64,000 nt of DNA from Triticum aestivum (lineage: Eukaryota > Streptophyta > Magnoliopsida > Poales > Poaceae), in NCBI RefSeq assembly GCF_018294505.1, contig NC_057814.1:35128613-35192612 (forward strand), given 5' to 3'. Below, piece by piece: positions 46,048-60,014 of this stretch. The translations under genes and the position numbers were made by a program. Each line of letters starts with the position of its first letter. Positions within the stretch are counted from its first letter, which is position 1. The notes under the pieces are model-generated. The model was not told the DNA's origin. It did not search any database and saw only the letters and a list, made by a program, of their open reading frames with translations.

Positions 46048-46305
46048 TACCATTGGTGTTCTCTGACAGTCATCATGCATGGGGATTTTCTTATTGAAGC
46101 ATTTAAAAAGCAATGCGTGGACTGAAGAAACAAAGGATGCTATGGTTGAGCTTTTTAAAAGGGTCGTACTTTCATGTACGGTTGATGAGTTCATTCGGTA
46201 TATGGAGCAAATTAAACGCGAATCTGATAAGCTTGCTGAAATGGCTTTTGGAGATCAAACCTGAGCGGTGGTCAGACGCCCTTTTCACGAGGTCGCACAA
46301 TAAGG
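46048..46305 (+). pseudogene. MULE (Mutator-like) transposase fragment within the LARD-like element
   Basis: Reading FSDSHHAWGF, then an ORF from 46079 with HLKSNAWTEETKDAMVELFK, EFIRYMEQIKRESDKLAE and, after a frameshift near 46240, WLLEIKPERWSDALF. The Asp-His...HLK...EF..YMEQI...W....P..W..A.F pattern resembles the end of the MULE transposase core in plants. It is an isolated fragment with no TIRs, so it was probably picked up by the retrotransposon or inserted before decay. The family call is by pattern only. Confidence 0.5.
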
Positions 46306-47851
46306 TGAAAGCTCATGGAGATGATGTACACACGTCGAGCAGTTTGCCTTAGCCGCCACTGTCTGCCGAGCCGCCTTTGACGTGTTGAAACGGATCATTC
46401 GTCGTCCGAACAAATCAAATGACCTCCATTTAAATTTACCTTGTTAGCATATATTGTTTTTGTCAAAGAACAACTACTTTGGTCTATGTATTTTATATGC
46501 AGGACAATTGGTCACTGTAAAAACGATGCCCGGATCATGGATATATAAATCGCGCAAATTATTGTCATACGCTAGCATATGACCGTGCCATAATGATCAA
46601 AGAATATGTGCGCAAGACGCCGCCCTTGCGGCCCAGACTACTTCAACTCACCGGGACCGTCCCTGTGGCCGACTCACCCGTCCGTGCCGGTTTACAACGC
46701 CGGTGCCGACTCACCCCGTCTGCACCGGTTTACAATACCACAGATAAGTCACCCGACCGCCCCCGCGGCCGACTCTCCCGCCCGCACCGGTTTACAACGC
46801 CGCGGCTGACTCACTTGTCTGTGCGGCCTCTAAAGCCGCGGTCATCTTTGCTGTCCATCTCTCGCGGCCTGGTCTACATCAACATACCGGGCGCACCTGT
46901 CTGCATGAGCTGTTTGAGCAAGTCACAGCTTGGGTAGCCCGGTTTTTCTTTCAACAAAATGGAGGCAGATTATCATATACTATAAGCCGCCATCTGCACT
47001 GGATGGTCCAATGGGCAGGCGCACAAGTCGCCGCCACTACAGTTTGGTTAACTTCAAATTGCCAGTTGGAAGGAACCATTGGCCGAGTTGCTGACACGGC
47101 TCATGCGGGATCATTTATAACCCGCCGCAGTCACCTCAACCTTCTGTGGATTCACATCGTGCTATCAACACCAATGATATACGAGTTATGCCGGTTTATA
47201 TCACGGTCAAATATGGAGAATCTCAAGTCAACTCCTCGAGTCACCTTGAGACTCGGGGGCTACAGTAATATGACTCAGCAAATGTTGCCGGTTTTCAGTG
47301 AAGTCAAGAACCCGAGGACGTTGGAGGGAAAGATAACCCGGTTCCAGAGGCTACTACCATATGGATGAAAATTTAAAGGCCGTCAGAAAATTTCCGGCTT
47401 AGAAAACATATGACAGTTACAAAAACCCGGCTCAATGAAGAAGTTCCGTGTCATCAGAAAGGATTCTGGTTTAAAATCCGGCTAAAGGGAAGTCAGTCTC
47501 GCTGAAGCTCTCAAATATCCGGTTTACAATCCGGTTCAAGGGAAATCTGTTCTCCCACAAAGCTCTGAAGCTCTCAAAACCGGTTTAAGAATTTCCGGTT
47601 CAAAAAGAAATAATCTCTCACAAGTTCGAGTTTAAATGCCGTCAGAAAATTTCCGGCTGAAAATGAAGATTCCGGTTCAAGAGAAAGATGTCTCCCGCAA
47701 AGCTTTGAAGCTCTCAATATTCGGTTTAAAATCCCGGTTCAAGAAGAATTTATCTCTTGCAAAAAGTTAAAAGTTGCCGAAGAGGACCTGCTGCCATGAT
47801 GCGCGGTTCAAACATGGGTATCCTGCCTTATTGACTTATCATATTATTGAT

Positions 47852-48241
47852 CACTTGGGGGCTTGGTCGTATCCGAACCATAGCTACACCTCTTGATCGG
47901 CGCAATGCCACAGCATCACTTGGGGGCTTGGTCGTATCCGAACCATAGCTACACCTCTTGATCGGCGCAATGCCACAGCATCACTTGGGGGCTTGGTCGT
48001 ATCCGAACCATAGCTACACCTCTTGATCGGCGCAATGCCACAGCATCACTTGGGGGCTTGGTCGTATCCGAACCATAGCTACACCTCTTGATCGGCGTAA
48101 AGCCACAGCATCACTTGGGGGCTTGGTCGTACCCGAACCATAGCTACACCTCTTGATCGGCGCAATGCCACAACATCACTTGGGGGCTTGGTCGTAACCG
48201 AACCACAGTCACGCCTCTTGATCGGCTCAAAGCCACATCAA
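47852..48241. repeat. Six tandem copies of a 65-bp unit
   Basis: Units start with cacttgggggcttggtcgta at 47852, 47917, 47982, 48047, 48112 and 48177, exactly 65 bp each. The first three to four are nearly identical and the last is the most diverged. Confidence 0.95.
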
Positions 48242-49149
48242 TCCGGGGCCAAAGAGAGTGTTGGAAAACAACAGCTCAAACATAGGCACCTACTGAGCAC
48301 AGCTCACAATGTTGCTTGGAGATTCTTTGCTGTCGAATTTAGGGCCTGGCAGCCCGTGAAAGGCCTCGACTACAACGGTTTTATTTGCCTTTTGCTATGT
48401 TTTCAAACCGGTGTTTATCAACCCGGTTAGGTTGGCAACTACAAGTTGTTAGTATATGATCAGTCATAATCCGGAGATTATCAAACCCGGTCTGGTTTTG
48501 ACTACAAGTCGCCAGTATTATATATGGTTAATTCGGTGTTTATCACAACCCGGTACGGTTTTATCATAAACCGGCGCAATATGGAAGGAGTTATCAGTAC
48601 TCAAGATTGGGGTTATCACCTTTTACTACAATAAAGTTGGCCAACCAGTGATGTGATTTAATGTCACAGGTATGATATATTTCATATTTGATTATTTTTA
48701 GGTGCAGCCTTGGTTATCAACCCAGGTTATATGTTGGGCATTATGACCCGTCCGGTGGTAAACCGACAGGACACTTTAAACTTGTTGGATGCACAAAAAG
48801 GTTGAATAAAGCATAATTATAAATCACCGGTGTTTATTAACCCGGCTTGGCTTTAAAACGATAAGTCGCCAGTGTATGATGAGAAATTATCCGGTGTTTG
48901 TTAACCCGGCCTGGCTTTGGACTATAAGTCGCCAGTATCTATTTGGATTGCGCCATTGGAATCATGCGCTTATAAATCATTGGGTATATTGTTCAAATCT
49001 TTAATAGCCAACATGGCTGGATTTTTATTATGGTTATCAATAACCAGTATTATGATTAAGGTTTTCAAAGTCGCTTTAGCGCAATGGCTATCGTATTATC
49101 AATGGATATGATTTATTCTACAATTGAAGGAATAGTCCCAAGTTGCTGC

Positions 49150-50100
49150 AGGCTTACGACCCGGCACTTGGGGGCTACATTATTTCAAGTTGAGATTACA
49201 TCAAATATGCAAGTCTCATGTCGCTGCAAGCATGCACCATGACACTTGGGGGCTAATGCAAAGTCATTTTTTGCTCACCTTATTGAAGACCCGACTCATC
49301 ACATTGTAATGAGCCGGCCCTTGGGGGCTACCAATTGCTCCTGTCAAACAATTCAAGGTACTCAAATTTTCATATATTATTGGAAGGTTTATTGCTCAGT
49401 TGGTAAAGCACAAAGCTCTTAACCTTGTGGACGTGGATTCAAGCACCATGATGGGGGTTACATCATATGATGTTATTTTCAATGAAGTATATATAAAGTA
49501 CCAGCTCAATATTATCTTACTGAGCCGGCCCTTGGGGGCTACACGTTATTGCTCAAATTTACATGATCATATTTACAAAGTCCCCACTCATTATTGCATA
49601 ATGACCCGGCCAATGGGGGCTACACTGGTTGGAGTTTTTTGAGCATCAGGAAATTACAAGTCCCAGGTTGCTGCAAGCATGACAACCCGGCACTTGGGGG
49701 CTACATATATGGAGTATTCAGTTTTTACTAGTGACTGACATGAACAACATGGATTTCTTCAAAGTGGCAGTATTTATATTGAAGTAAGTCTTAAATCATC
49801 ACTTTGTTCTGCTCAAGACTTGGGGGCTACAGGTAATACAGATATAAGGAGAAATATTTTCAAAGTCTCAGTTTTGAGCAAACCAGATTAACCTGGTGTC
49901 ACCAATCATTATGACCCGGTGTCTGCAACAATCATAACCCGGCGTCATCAAATCATGAACCGGCGTTGGTAACAATCATGAACCGGCGTTGGCAACAATC
50001 ATGAACCGGCGTTGGCAGCAATCATGACCCGGAATTTTCAGTTTTTATAACCCGACAATGGTGGTAATCATAAACCGGCAAGTTCTACATCTTCAAGCCG
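49150..50100. repeat. Dispersed cttgggggctac and aaccggcgtt motifs
   Basis: (c/a)(a/c)ttgggggcta recurs at about 49167, 49241, 49320, 49533, 49610, 49692 and 49817, mostly about 70-150 bp apart. atcatgaaccggcgttgg repeats several times between 49950 and 50020. The same motif family appears at the 65-bp array and before the 3' LTR. Confidence 0.8.
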
Positions 50101-50390
50101 GCTGAATATCAGTTGAATATTTGAAGACCAATATTTTTGTCAAATCAGAGCTTTGAAGGCCGATTAAAATGGATTCTTTATTTGCAATATTTCTTCTACA
50201 AGCAAATTGATTATGAAGCTGGTCTAATGACCCGGATTTTCTAGAAGAAGGAAATAACAAGGACTTAAGGATGATCAGTTGCCGGCTTACAAGAATTCTT
50301 AACCCGGAGCATAATCTGTCAAAATTGTTCTTGTGTTTATTTTACAGGATCAGTTTAACATGGATAAATGCAAATTAAACTGGGGGCTAA

Positions 50391-51046
50391 TGTCGGGGAT
50401 ATACCCCGCGGCGTAAACTGGCCGGAAGTATAACCCGGCCGGACTTGGCGGTTTACTTGAGACCCGGCTGATACTTGGCGATTCACCGGCGACCCGCCCT
50501 GACCTGGCGGTTTACAAGCAACCCGCCTGGTCATTATGATTCACTGGTGACCCGGCGGGCAGGTCAGACGGATGACAAGGCCCAAGGCCTAGAAGGCCGG
50601 TTTATGGTAATGGTGGGCCGGTTTAAGAGGAAAGGCATGAGGAATATTTACCTTATAAGGAGTTAAGACCAGGACTTGTATCCGGTTTGTATTAGAAGGT
50701 AGACTAGTCCTAATCCTAATAGGACTCCACATGTAACCCGCCCCTTCAACTTATATAAGGAGGGGCAGGGCTCCCCGAAGAGGGACAAGCAAGAAGAAAC
50801 AATCTCTAGGGCTAGACACAAAGAGCCGGTTTACCGGCGACTCCCTGATGATGATAATGAGACCTAGCCACAAACAGCATGTAGGGTTATTACCGGATGA
50901 TGTTTCCCAGCGCCCGAAGCTGTCTAAATCCTTGTCTTGTGTTGCGTCTCTTGATTCCGCTTAACCCCTCTCAAGCTACTACATAGATGCGTTGGCCTCA
51001 CGACTAAGTCCTCACACTAGGACATCTGCCGTGCAAAACCACGACA
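50391..51046 (+). repeat. 3' LTR of the LARD-like element
   Basis: 656 bp, directly followed by TSD GGTTT. Confidence 0.92.
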
Positions 51047-53366
51047 GGTTTCGTAAAGTATCGCGAAGCAAAGAGAATAGCACATGATAACCAAAGGTTC
51101 ACTCGAATGTAATTCGTGTACTCATAGGGATCGATATGGACGTTCCACGGTTCCGCTATCGGTCATTGAACGAAAGGCTTTTTTTAGTCATGTCTATGTT
51201 TTACCGAACCTATAGGGTCACAAGCTTAAGGTAATCATGATGTACTGAGTGTTAGTTGGACAAGATTAATGAGAAATATTTATTAAATAGTTTCATTAAT
51301 ATTCGAAATAGTTTCAAGAGGAAACCGGAAGCGTCTTGGGGTCACCGAAAGGGTTTCAGGATTTATCGAGCAATACCAGGTATTACCAATAAAAAATATA
51401 TATGTGAAAAATATTTTCAGAGATGTTAAATTCAAAATAAATGGCTCCAATGATAGTTAGGAGGCTTTTATATTTAATTAAATATCAACGGGCCTTAAAA
51501 GGCCAAGTGGTGGAAAGGATATTGGGCCACTTGGGCCCAATAGGGGAGGCCGAATTGGTGGGGGGGGGGACCCCTCATTAACCAGCGCAAGGGGGGTGGT
51601 CCCTTCCCCCTTGTGGTGCTCCCACCCCCTCATTAACCTACATATACTAGAGGATTTTGGCCTTTGGACATACATGTTTTAGAGCCTCTTCTAATTCTCT
51701 AGTTCTAGTTGATCCAATTAGAGCTAGATCTAATCCTCTACAGTCCTCATAATTCGAAGCGAGTGTGATTCTAATCTCCTTCGTATAATTCCTCAATGGT
51801 GATTAGTTCTAGAAGGCGAAGCGCTGCCGGATCGTGAAGACTGTACCGTTGTAAACTGTGGAGAGGCCGTATTTTCGGTCTTCCGTTCAAGAGACAATTC
51901 TTGGACGGTTCGAGGGATCATTCATCTACAGTTCTAGGGACTTCAAGTATGATCTACACCGACTCTTCCTCTGCTGCAATTTGAAGTTGGTAGCGATCCG
52001 ATCAAAACCACGTGTTCATAGTGTTCCTGGTCGATCGCAGGGTGAAATATTTCTGTTTTTACTATGTTTCCCAATAGTGGCATCACGAACGGTTCTATGA
52101 GTAGATGCGGGTTTTGATCTAGATCACATGTGGATGTGAGGGTTTGATGTTTTTGCTATGCTTCCCTCAAGTGTTGCTTCAATTCAGTTCATTGACGGCA
52201 TGATGTTGCTTTTCAGAAAGTTTTGATAATCGACCGGCTCTGGCTGTCGACGATCTGCTAACAGTTCTTTGGGCTTCATCATAGTCAACAATAGAGAACT
52301 GTTGCAAACACGAGAGGACAATGAACATGTTTGGTCTTCTAGGGGGTCACACGTAGTTTTAGGTAAGTCTCTTTCCTCACACACACCTCGAAAGTCAATC
52401 TAGCAATAAGAATTATGGCCTTAATGATGGACGTAGGTAGCTAGAGTTATCTAAAAACCCTAGAAGTCATGTAATTTAAATTTGCCAAACAGATTAGAGG
52501 ACGTCTAGCTTGGTTTTGCAGGATGCATGTGATGTGGTATAGCTTTGGTCATGAAAATGAGCTTATGTATGAGATAACTATTTGATGTATCGTAAAGTGG
52601 CTTGCGCGTCACAGTAAGGCATGATGGCTGGAGCCAAGGGATTGCCACATTAGTGACTCGCGTCTCAAAACTCGTTATTTTATTTTATCGAAGGGAGTGA
52701 CGGACGTGCTACGGAGGACCCCGGAGCAAGGTCGCTTCACCAGGCATAGGAAAACATGGTGGTAGCTGCTGCATAATCTTGGATTACTTTCATGAAGACC
52801 TTGGAGGATCATGAAGACATCCCCGACGCCAAGGGCTATACCACATCATGCTATTATTAATTGCCTAAGATGTTAATTAATCCATTTGTTATTTGCACCC
52901 TTTGACTGCGCAGTAGTCAATTATTAGGGTGATTTCTCATAGAAAATATCAAGTCATTAGTTCTCTTACTAGTGTAGCAACCGTCTACAACACATAGCTT
53001 CTCGATGTGCGTCATGTCCACATGAGTACAAATGATTGGTGAGGTGTAAGGCGGGTGAGGTCAAACATCATGGCGGCAACACTGGATTATCTAGAAGTCC
53101 TAGAAAAATCGTTCTGAGCTCGCAGCACAAAGCATCGAAAGATGAACAAGAGTAATATGGAGAAATGATCGGGAAGTTTGCCTTCCAGTTGAAGTTCACG
53201 CCATCCTTGATGTCCCCATGATTGGCTGTGAATCAGATCAGGATCTTGAATCACTCACTTTCAATGATGAGAGATATAGCGCACTTTATATTAAAAAAAT
53301 TAAACACTAGTGCAACTTAATTATTAACAATGTCGAAATGAATCTTGTGTTTATTGTTGTAGATCA

Positions 53367-55163
53367 ATGGCTCTCAATGTTTTCAACTTAGCTCCTCTAT
53401 CTAAGAAAGAAAAGTTAGCTGTAAATGGTGGAAACTATGTGGATGGGATTCGTAGTCTGAGATGTGTTCTTAGAAATGCTAAGAAAGTATATATGCTGGA
53501 TCTACATCTTGATGATCCTCCTGTGCCAGGAGTGGCTCAGGATGTCATCAACGTGTTTATATCTCGCAAGAATGATTTCAGTGTTATCATGAGTATTATG
53601 TTGTCTCGCATGGATTCAGTGTTATAGAAACGTTTTGAACAACTCAGTACCGTTGAAATTTTCGAGGCAATGAAAGTTCGGTATAATAAACAAACAAGTG
53701 AAGTTCATGAGATGACTGAAGCAATGGAAGAATGAAAAATAACTGAAGAGTCTCTAGTAGATGAGCACTATGTGAGGCTTGCAGAATATTAACATATTAC
53801 TACTACAATGGGAGTTAATTTTCCCATGACACCTGGTAATAATTTGATCCTTACTTCGCTTTATGAAGCGATACTAAAAAAAGAGTTTGGGATGTAGAAT
53901 CAGAAAAAGTTCTTGGTAAACAAAACAGAAAGTTTCAAGAAGAAAGCAACACCAAAAGGAACAAGGGTGGAGCTACTTGTGAGACTATGTTTCTACTGCG
54001 GTAACAAGGAACTCTCGAATATTCATTGCTTGCAATATCGGACGGATAAGAAGAATGCTTCTTCTGGAAAAGGTAAAAGTTATACAAGTTAATGTGATTG
54101 ATATCCTACTTGCTGATAATTCCTGTAAGTCATGGGTATTTGATATCGGATCGGTTGCTCACATTTGCAACACGATGCAGAGACTGCAGAAAGTTCGCAA
54201 GCTAGAAAGGAATGAAGTCGTGATGCGTGTCAGGAATAGTGATGGGATCGCTGCTCAAGCCGTTGGTGTCATGTCTTTAAGTTTACCTTGAGGATTTATA
54301 TTAGAACAAAATAATTGTTATTTTGTTCAAAAGTTGTGTAAGAACATTATCTCTGAACCATGTTTAATAAACGGCGGTTATTTTTATAAGTTTGAGAACC
54401 ATGGTTGTTCCATATATCATAAGCATATGTTTTATGGATTTGTGCCTAAGATTGGTGGCTTATTCCTTTTAGATCTTGATTGTGAAAAAGTTATTTATAA
54501 CATTAATGCTAAATGTCTTAATAAGACAAATAATACCGATTACGTGTGGCACTGTCGTCTTTGTCACATCAGAAATAAACATATGCAAAAGCTTCATAAA
54601 GATGGAGTATTAACGTCTTTAGATTTTTGAATCATTTGACACATGTGAAGCTTGTTTCGTGGATAAAATGACTAAAACGCCCTTCACAGGTCATCCTGGA
54701 TGGGGGCGTGAATTACCGGAAATAATACAGAGTGATGTATGCGGTCCGATGTGCCCACATGCGCGTAGTGGATACTTATACTTCGTAACCTTCACTGGTG
54801 ATCTAAGTAGATATGGTTATATTTACTTGATGAAATATAAGTTCGAATCGTTTGAAAAGTTTAAATAATTTCAAAACAATGTTGAGAATCATCGTGTCAA
54901 AAAACTAGAACATCTGCGATCAAATCGTTGTAGAGAATATGTAAGTTATGAGTTTAGCAAACATCTGAGTGATTATGAAATTCTTTTACAACTTACTCTT
55001 GCTAGAACTCCACATTGGAATGGAGTATCTGAAAGGTGTAACAGAACCTTGTTAGACAAGGTAAGGTCAATGATGTCCCTTACCGATCTGCTTTTATCAT
55101 TTGGTGACACACACCTGAGACATCAGCATATACACTAAACAGAGCACCTTCACAGTCTATTGA
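53367..55163 (+). pseudogene. copia gag-protease-integrase remnant
   Basis: Gag segment MALNVFNLAPLSKKEKLAV (53367-53627) ends at a stop. The zinc-knuckle region near 53987-54030 (CFYCGNKELSNIHC) has Leu where His is expected. Protease reads WVFDIGSVAHICN (about 54138), with Ile replacing Thr/Ser in the catalytic DTG/DSG triad. The pre-integrase segment is YVWHCRLCHIRNKH (about 54541). Integrase has IIQSDVCGPM (about 54722), then a stop, and GVSERCNRTLLDKVRSM (about 55022) with the catalytic Glu. Several stops (53625, 54288, 54628, 54866) make it non-functional. Confidence 0.85.
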
Positions 55164-56663
55164 CACTACAAGAAATATGTCAACTTGTGACCCTCACTAT
55201 TGGCCGCTGAAAGGTCACTGTTTTTCATTTTGTGACCTTTTTTTGACCAAAAACAGAAGGTCAAAAGCTGGCAGTCGTAAACTGAAATTAACGACCTTCT
55301 GTAAAAGGTCGTTGGTTCTTCGACCAAAATTTTGGTCACTAGTAGCCTCCCAAGACCACGTAGGCATCCAGCGTGGCAAGCTGATGTGGCACAAGAATCA
55401 GCCCGGTCCAATTCGGTGTTTATATGGGCCAAGCCCATTAATTCAGCCCATTTATATTTTTTTCTATGCATTTTTGTCAGCTTCATGGATCAAGCCCAAC
55501 GTTGCAGCCTTTTTATTTTTGGGCCATGGCCTTTTTGTCTCAACAATTTCATTTTTTCTTTTTTTATAGAGTGGGTTCACTAGTCAGGTGGGTCCCCATT
55601 GTCAGGTTCTAGTACTAGGTCCTAGCCGTCGGGGCAATATTCTTCAATTTAAATACCTAGTATTTAAATTGGCACACAGAACACATGAAATACTTCAAAT
55701 GTTATCAACCATCAAAGTGCTACATCATATAACACACATACAAATGTGATCAGCATCAAGTTTACAATCAGATAACAAGCTCCACAAGTGTACAATCACA
55801 TGAGCCAGATTCTGCTACATCATATAACACACATACAAATAGGAGCGGCATAAAGGACTCCATTACTCTCAGAACTAGCTCCAATGAGCTAGAACTATTC
55901 TTCCTCCGACTTCTTTGTACTGATGCTCACGAAGAAACATGAAAGCCCAGCATCTGCCCGTTACAAAATAAAATATTTATGAACAAAATAGAAGTAGATC
56001 TAACAACATATTTAACAATAAATAACAGAATGATGAAGTTCATGAGACATTTTAGAATCAACTTGACAGTTGATAGTAATGTTTGCATTGGACACATCCA
56101 AAACTAAAATTACTAAGATATATCATCAACAGCCATATAGCTTTGTTTAATATTACTAAGATATATAGCCATTAGTTTGTTTTAACATGGAACCCAAGAG
56201 TATGTGACTCTAGCACCCTGAGAAAGATGTTAATATGCAATCATACTAGCTGATAGACAAACATTCCAGGAAGAATTGATGCTTGTTTAACAGGTACAAT
56301 CGATACTGCTATCTCTAACAGACAAATTTAATGTTTTTAATACATTTTTTCTATTAGCAAATCTGAATATGCTACTTCCTGATTCATGGCTGCATAGTCC
56401 AGCTAGCTACACCAGTTTGCTCTCATGCAAAAATTAGAAAAAATGTATCATTGGTAATTATGCAACTCTGCTTGGAGTCATTTCTCCAAACAGTTACTGA
56501 TGTATCCTAATTAATAGTACTTTATAGTAGATAAACATTTGTTGATGCTAAAAAAGACAAAGGCTTGTACCATGACATGTCCAGCAAGCCTAATTAATAG
56601 TGTCAAACTGTAGCAGGACATAAAAGAACAGTACAGTAGTAACTTAAGCATGCTCCCCTGTAG

Positions 56664-56687
56664 ACACACACACACACACACACACAC
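56664..56687. repeat. (AC)12 microsatellite
   Basis: Twelve perfect AC units between tag and gatc. Confidence 0.9.
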
Positions 56688-56815
56688 GATCAATTCAAAC
56701 CCAAAAAAATAAAATCACGCTCTTCATCTGGGCCGCTACAGATCCATGTATTAACGCTTAGCATCAAGCATTAGGCCATGAAGCATCTGTCCGATTTGTT
56801 CAACAAGACGAGTAC

Positions 56816-56881
56816 ATACCTGACTCCAGGTCGATGCGGTGGATGGGGCTGTCTTGAACATCTGGTCCAGGGACGAGCCTG
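56816..56881 (-). other. Exon-like segment with canonical splice sites, unknown gene
   Basis: On the minus strand an acceptor-like attagcag is followed by an open stretch reading SSLDQMFKTAPSTASTWSQ and a donor-like gtatgt. It lies downstream of the tubulin pieces in the same orientation and could be another captured exon. The source gene is not recognised. Confidence 0.35.
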
Positions 56882-57652
56882 CTAATCCAAATCGAACAAA
56901 CAAATTAATTAGGAGGGGATCGGAGAGACAAGGAAGAAATGAAGTAAACATACATACATGTCTATATATAAGCAGCAGAAGCAAGTAATATAAATACATC
57001 CTCTTTCTGCCTCTACAACACTAACTAGAGCAACATCAATCATTGTACACAAGGAGCAGCAGCAACAAGCCAATAAAGAAAGCTCAAGATTTGTGTCTTT
57101 TGCAAGTTTTAGCACACTAGTACATGCGTTAAAATGGAAGCGCCGCTGGTGGGTTGCAACAGCCAACAAACTATAGGGTTACCGTAAAGTTAGCATTACA
57201 GAAAGCGAAAAGGAAAGTGGAAAAGACATGGCAGCCTATAGTTATGCGGAGAACATCGACAAGTAGCCAACAGGATGAGCATTGTGCAGTTTAATAACAC
57301 AGTGTATTAATCTGAATACACGTGAACAAAACTAGCAGTGTTATTAATACACTGCTAAATGAGCATTCATGATGCTTATTATACACGTGAACAAAACTAG
57401 GCCAAAACATAGTAAAAAAAACTGCTAAATGGACACTAGCAGCAAAATAAGCATTGTGCAGCAAAAAAGCAAGCAGGAGCTAATGCCCTAGGAACTACTA
57501 GTAGCACAATGAAACGAGGTGAGTATGGTAGATCTAGGCGGCTGGATACATATGAACTAGTATAGGCAGGCAGCAGCATCTCTTCTCTGAATCTCATGTC
57601 CCCGCCCCCACGGTGACCGATTTACTAGCTGTTGTTTGCAAGCAGCGAATCA

Positions 57653-58292
<640 letters not shown>

Positions 58293-58296
58293 CTGG

Positions 58297-58371
58297 GAAA
58301 ATCATGGCTCCACGGGAGGCTTGAGCCTATCAGCCTCCGGACCCTGTCCTTCTCCGTGTTCTCCAGCAGCC
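58297..58371 (-). other. Exon-like ORF upstream of the tubulin fragment, source unknown
   Basis: After an acceptor-like gcatgcag, the minus strand reads GLLENTEKDRVRRLIGSS and then LPWSHDFPS before a stop, running into the tubulin exon without an obvious intron. Charge pattern and splice context suggest a captured exon from a second gene, but no family is recognised. Confidence 0.3.
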
Positions 58372-59109
58372 CCTGCATGCATCATCCACAACAGCAAACC
58401 ACCACATCAACCGCAGCTCAAGGAAAGGATTTTACAACAATATTAGGTTGCATAAACAACTCTAAGAGACTGACATTGTAAGTTCATTGACATTCACAAG
58501 CCATTTGCATTTTTATTCAGAACTGTGCAACACCATTGACATTACTTTCACAACAGAAACAAGAAACCATGGTGCATTGTAAAATGACTACATTGAAGTT
58601 TTGAATCACTGGATTTAGAGAAACTAGAGAACATCCCGCTGGCATGTGTACAAAAGCAAGTTACTAATCCAGTATTAATTATGTACAATGGGATATGTGC
58701 AAAGCAAGCTTTCCAGCGCCAAATTAGCAACTCCATTAAGAAAAAGCTGCTAACGAATTGATGTTATAGTTTCTGAATTCATAACGGGTGCACGGCAGCT
58801 ACGACTTGCAAATAAGTAAAAGTTATGCACCAAGTAACATACAGAACTGATATTCAGCTAGCATTCATGTACAGTATGATGCAACTCACATACTGAACTA
58901 GCTACTTAATTGTTCAGTTTACTCCTTCACCATGGCAAAAAAACATGTCATAGTTTCTGAATTCATAACATACGCATGACAGTCGCGACTTGCAATAAGT
59001 AAAAGTATTTTCTTCTACAACTACGTGTAAAAACAGAGGATGATGTGTTGTAAAACAGTCCCTAATCACCATCTCCCAGAACTATCCATGTCTTGAGCTT
59101 TCAGCTAAC

Positions 59110-59969
59110 CCTAGGCCAAGCTACAAAGGTAGATGCCGACGTAGAGCTTGCCCATGGTTGGGCGTCTCCTCTCCCTGCATCCAAGTCGAGTTGGTGATGT
59201 TGCAGCCTTGCAGGCGTGCAGCTGCTCCTGCACATCGGGGAGGGGAATGGAAGTTAAGGGGAAGAAGAAAATGAAAAGGATAGGAGATGATTGGGGGTCT
59301 GACCTTGATGGCGTCAGGGTAGCGGTGAAGCTGCATCGTTCATGTGAGGGAGACAAGATGAGGTGAGGAGGAAGACTTCCCGTCGATGGCGTCCCGGTGC
59401 TCGAGCAACGACGGCATGTTGGATCTGCAAGGAGGACAAGATGAGGTGAGGAAGAGAGGGAGGGAGATATGTGACGAGGACAAATGGAGGGACTCACCTG
59501 AGTCGCCGGAGCAACGCCGGAGCCACGCCGGCTAGGTGCCAGAACGCAAGAGGAAGATCTGGTCGGGGGAAAAGGGAGCAACGGAGGTAGTGGAGCTCAG
59601 ATCTGTCCTGCATGGATCTGCTGCTGGAGGTGGCTGGGTTGGGGGAGGAAGAGAAGGGGTCGCCGGTGGTGGAGGAGGCCGGGGTTGGGGGAGGTCTGCG
59701 GCGGCGGCGGCTGGGTTGGAGGGGATCGATCCAGAGAGGGGGAAGAGGTGGGTTGGAGGGGATCGATCCAGAGAGGAGGAGCAGGAGGAGTCGTGGGGAT
59801 TTTCCCTCTCGTGTGGGAGAGAGATGGATCTCGCCGCGCGCGCACGGATCTCGCGGGTCGTCGATTCCCGCCTGAGGTCGCCGGAGGTGGCGGCAGGAAG
59901 TCTGGGGTGGAGCGCTAGGGTTCGGTTCGAGAGAGAGAGAGGAGGGCACGACGGGTTGGGTAGGGTTCG

Positions 59970-60014
<45 letters not shown>

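Larger units (their letters stand above)
43920..51046 (+). mobile_element. Large non-coding LTR retrotransposon (LARD-like)
   Basis: 5' LTR 43920-44574 and 3' LTR 50391-51046 begin TGTCGGGGATATACCCCGCG and end CCACGACA. TSD GGTTT flanks the element (43915-43919 and 51047-51051). The PBS tggcgcccaccgtggg follows the 5' LTR (from 44577) and a purine-rich aactgggggctaa precedes the 3' LTR. The 5.8-kb interior has no gag or pol. It holds GC-rich pseudo-ORFs, a MULE-like fragment, a 65-bp array, and dense CCGGTTT and cttgggggcta motifs. It would depend on another element's proteins. LTRs differ at about eight positions plus one small indel (about 98.7% identical by eye). Confidence 0.92.
43181..52076 (+). 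repeat. 5' LTR of the copia element, split by a nested LTR element
   Basis: LTR halves are 43181-43919 and 51052-52076. Continuity is shown by the 5-bp TSD GGTTT on both sides of the insertion. The LTR end reads cccaata where cccaaca would be usual, a single likely mutation. Confidence 0.85.
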
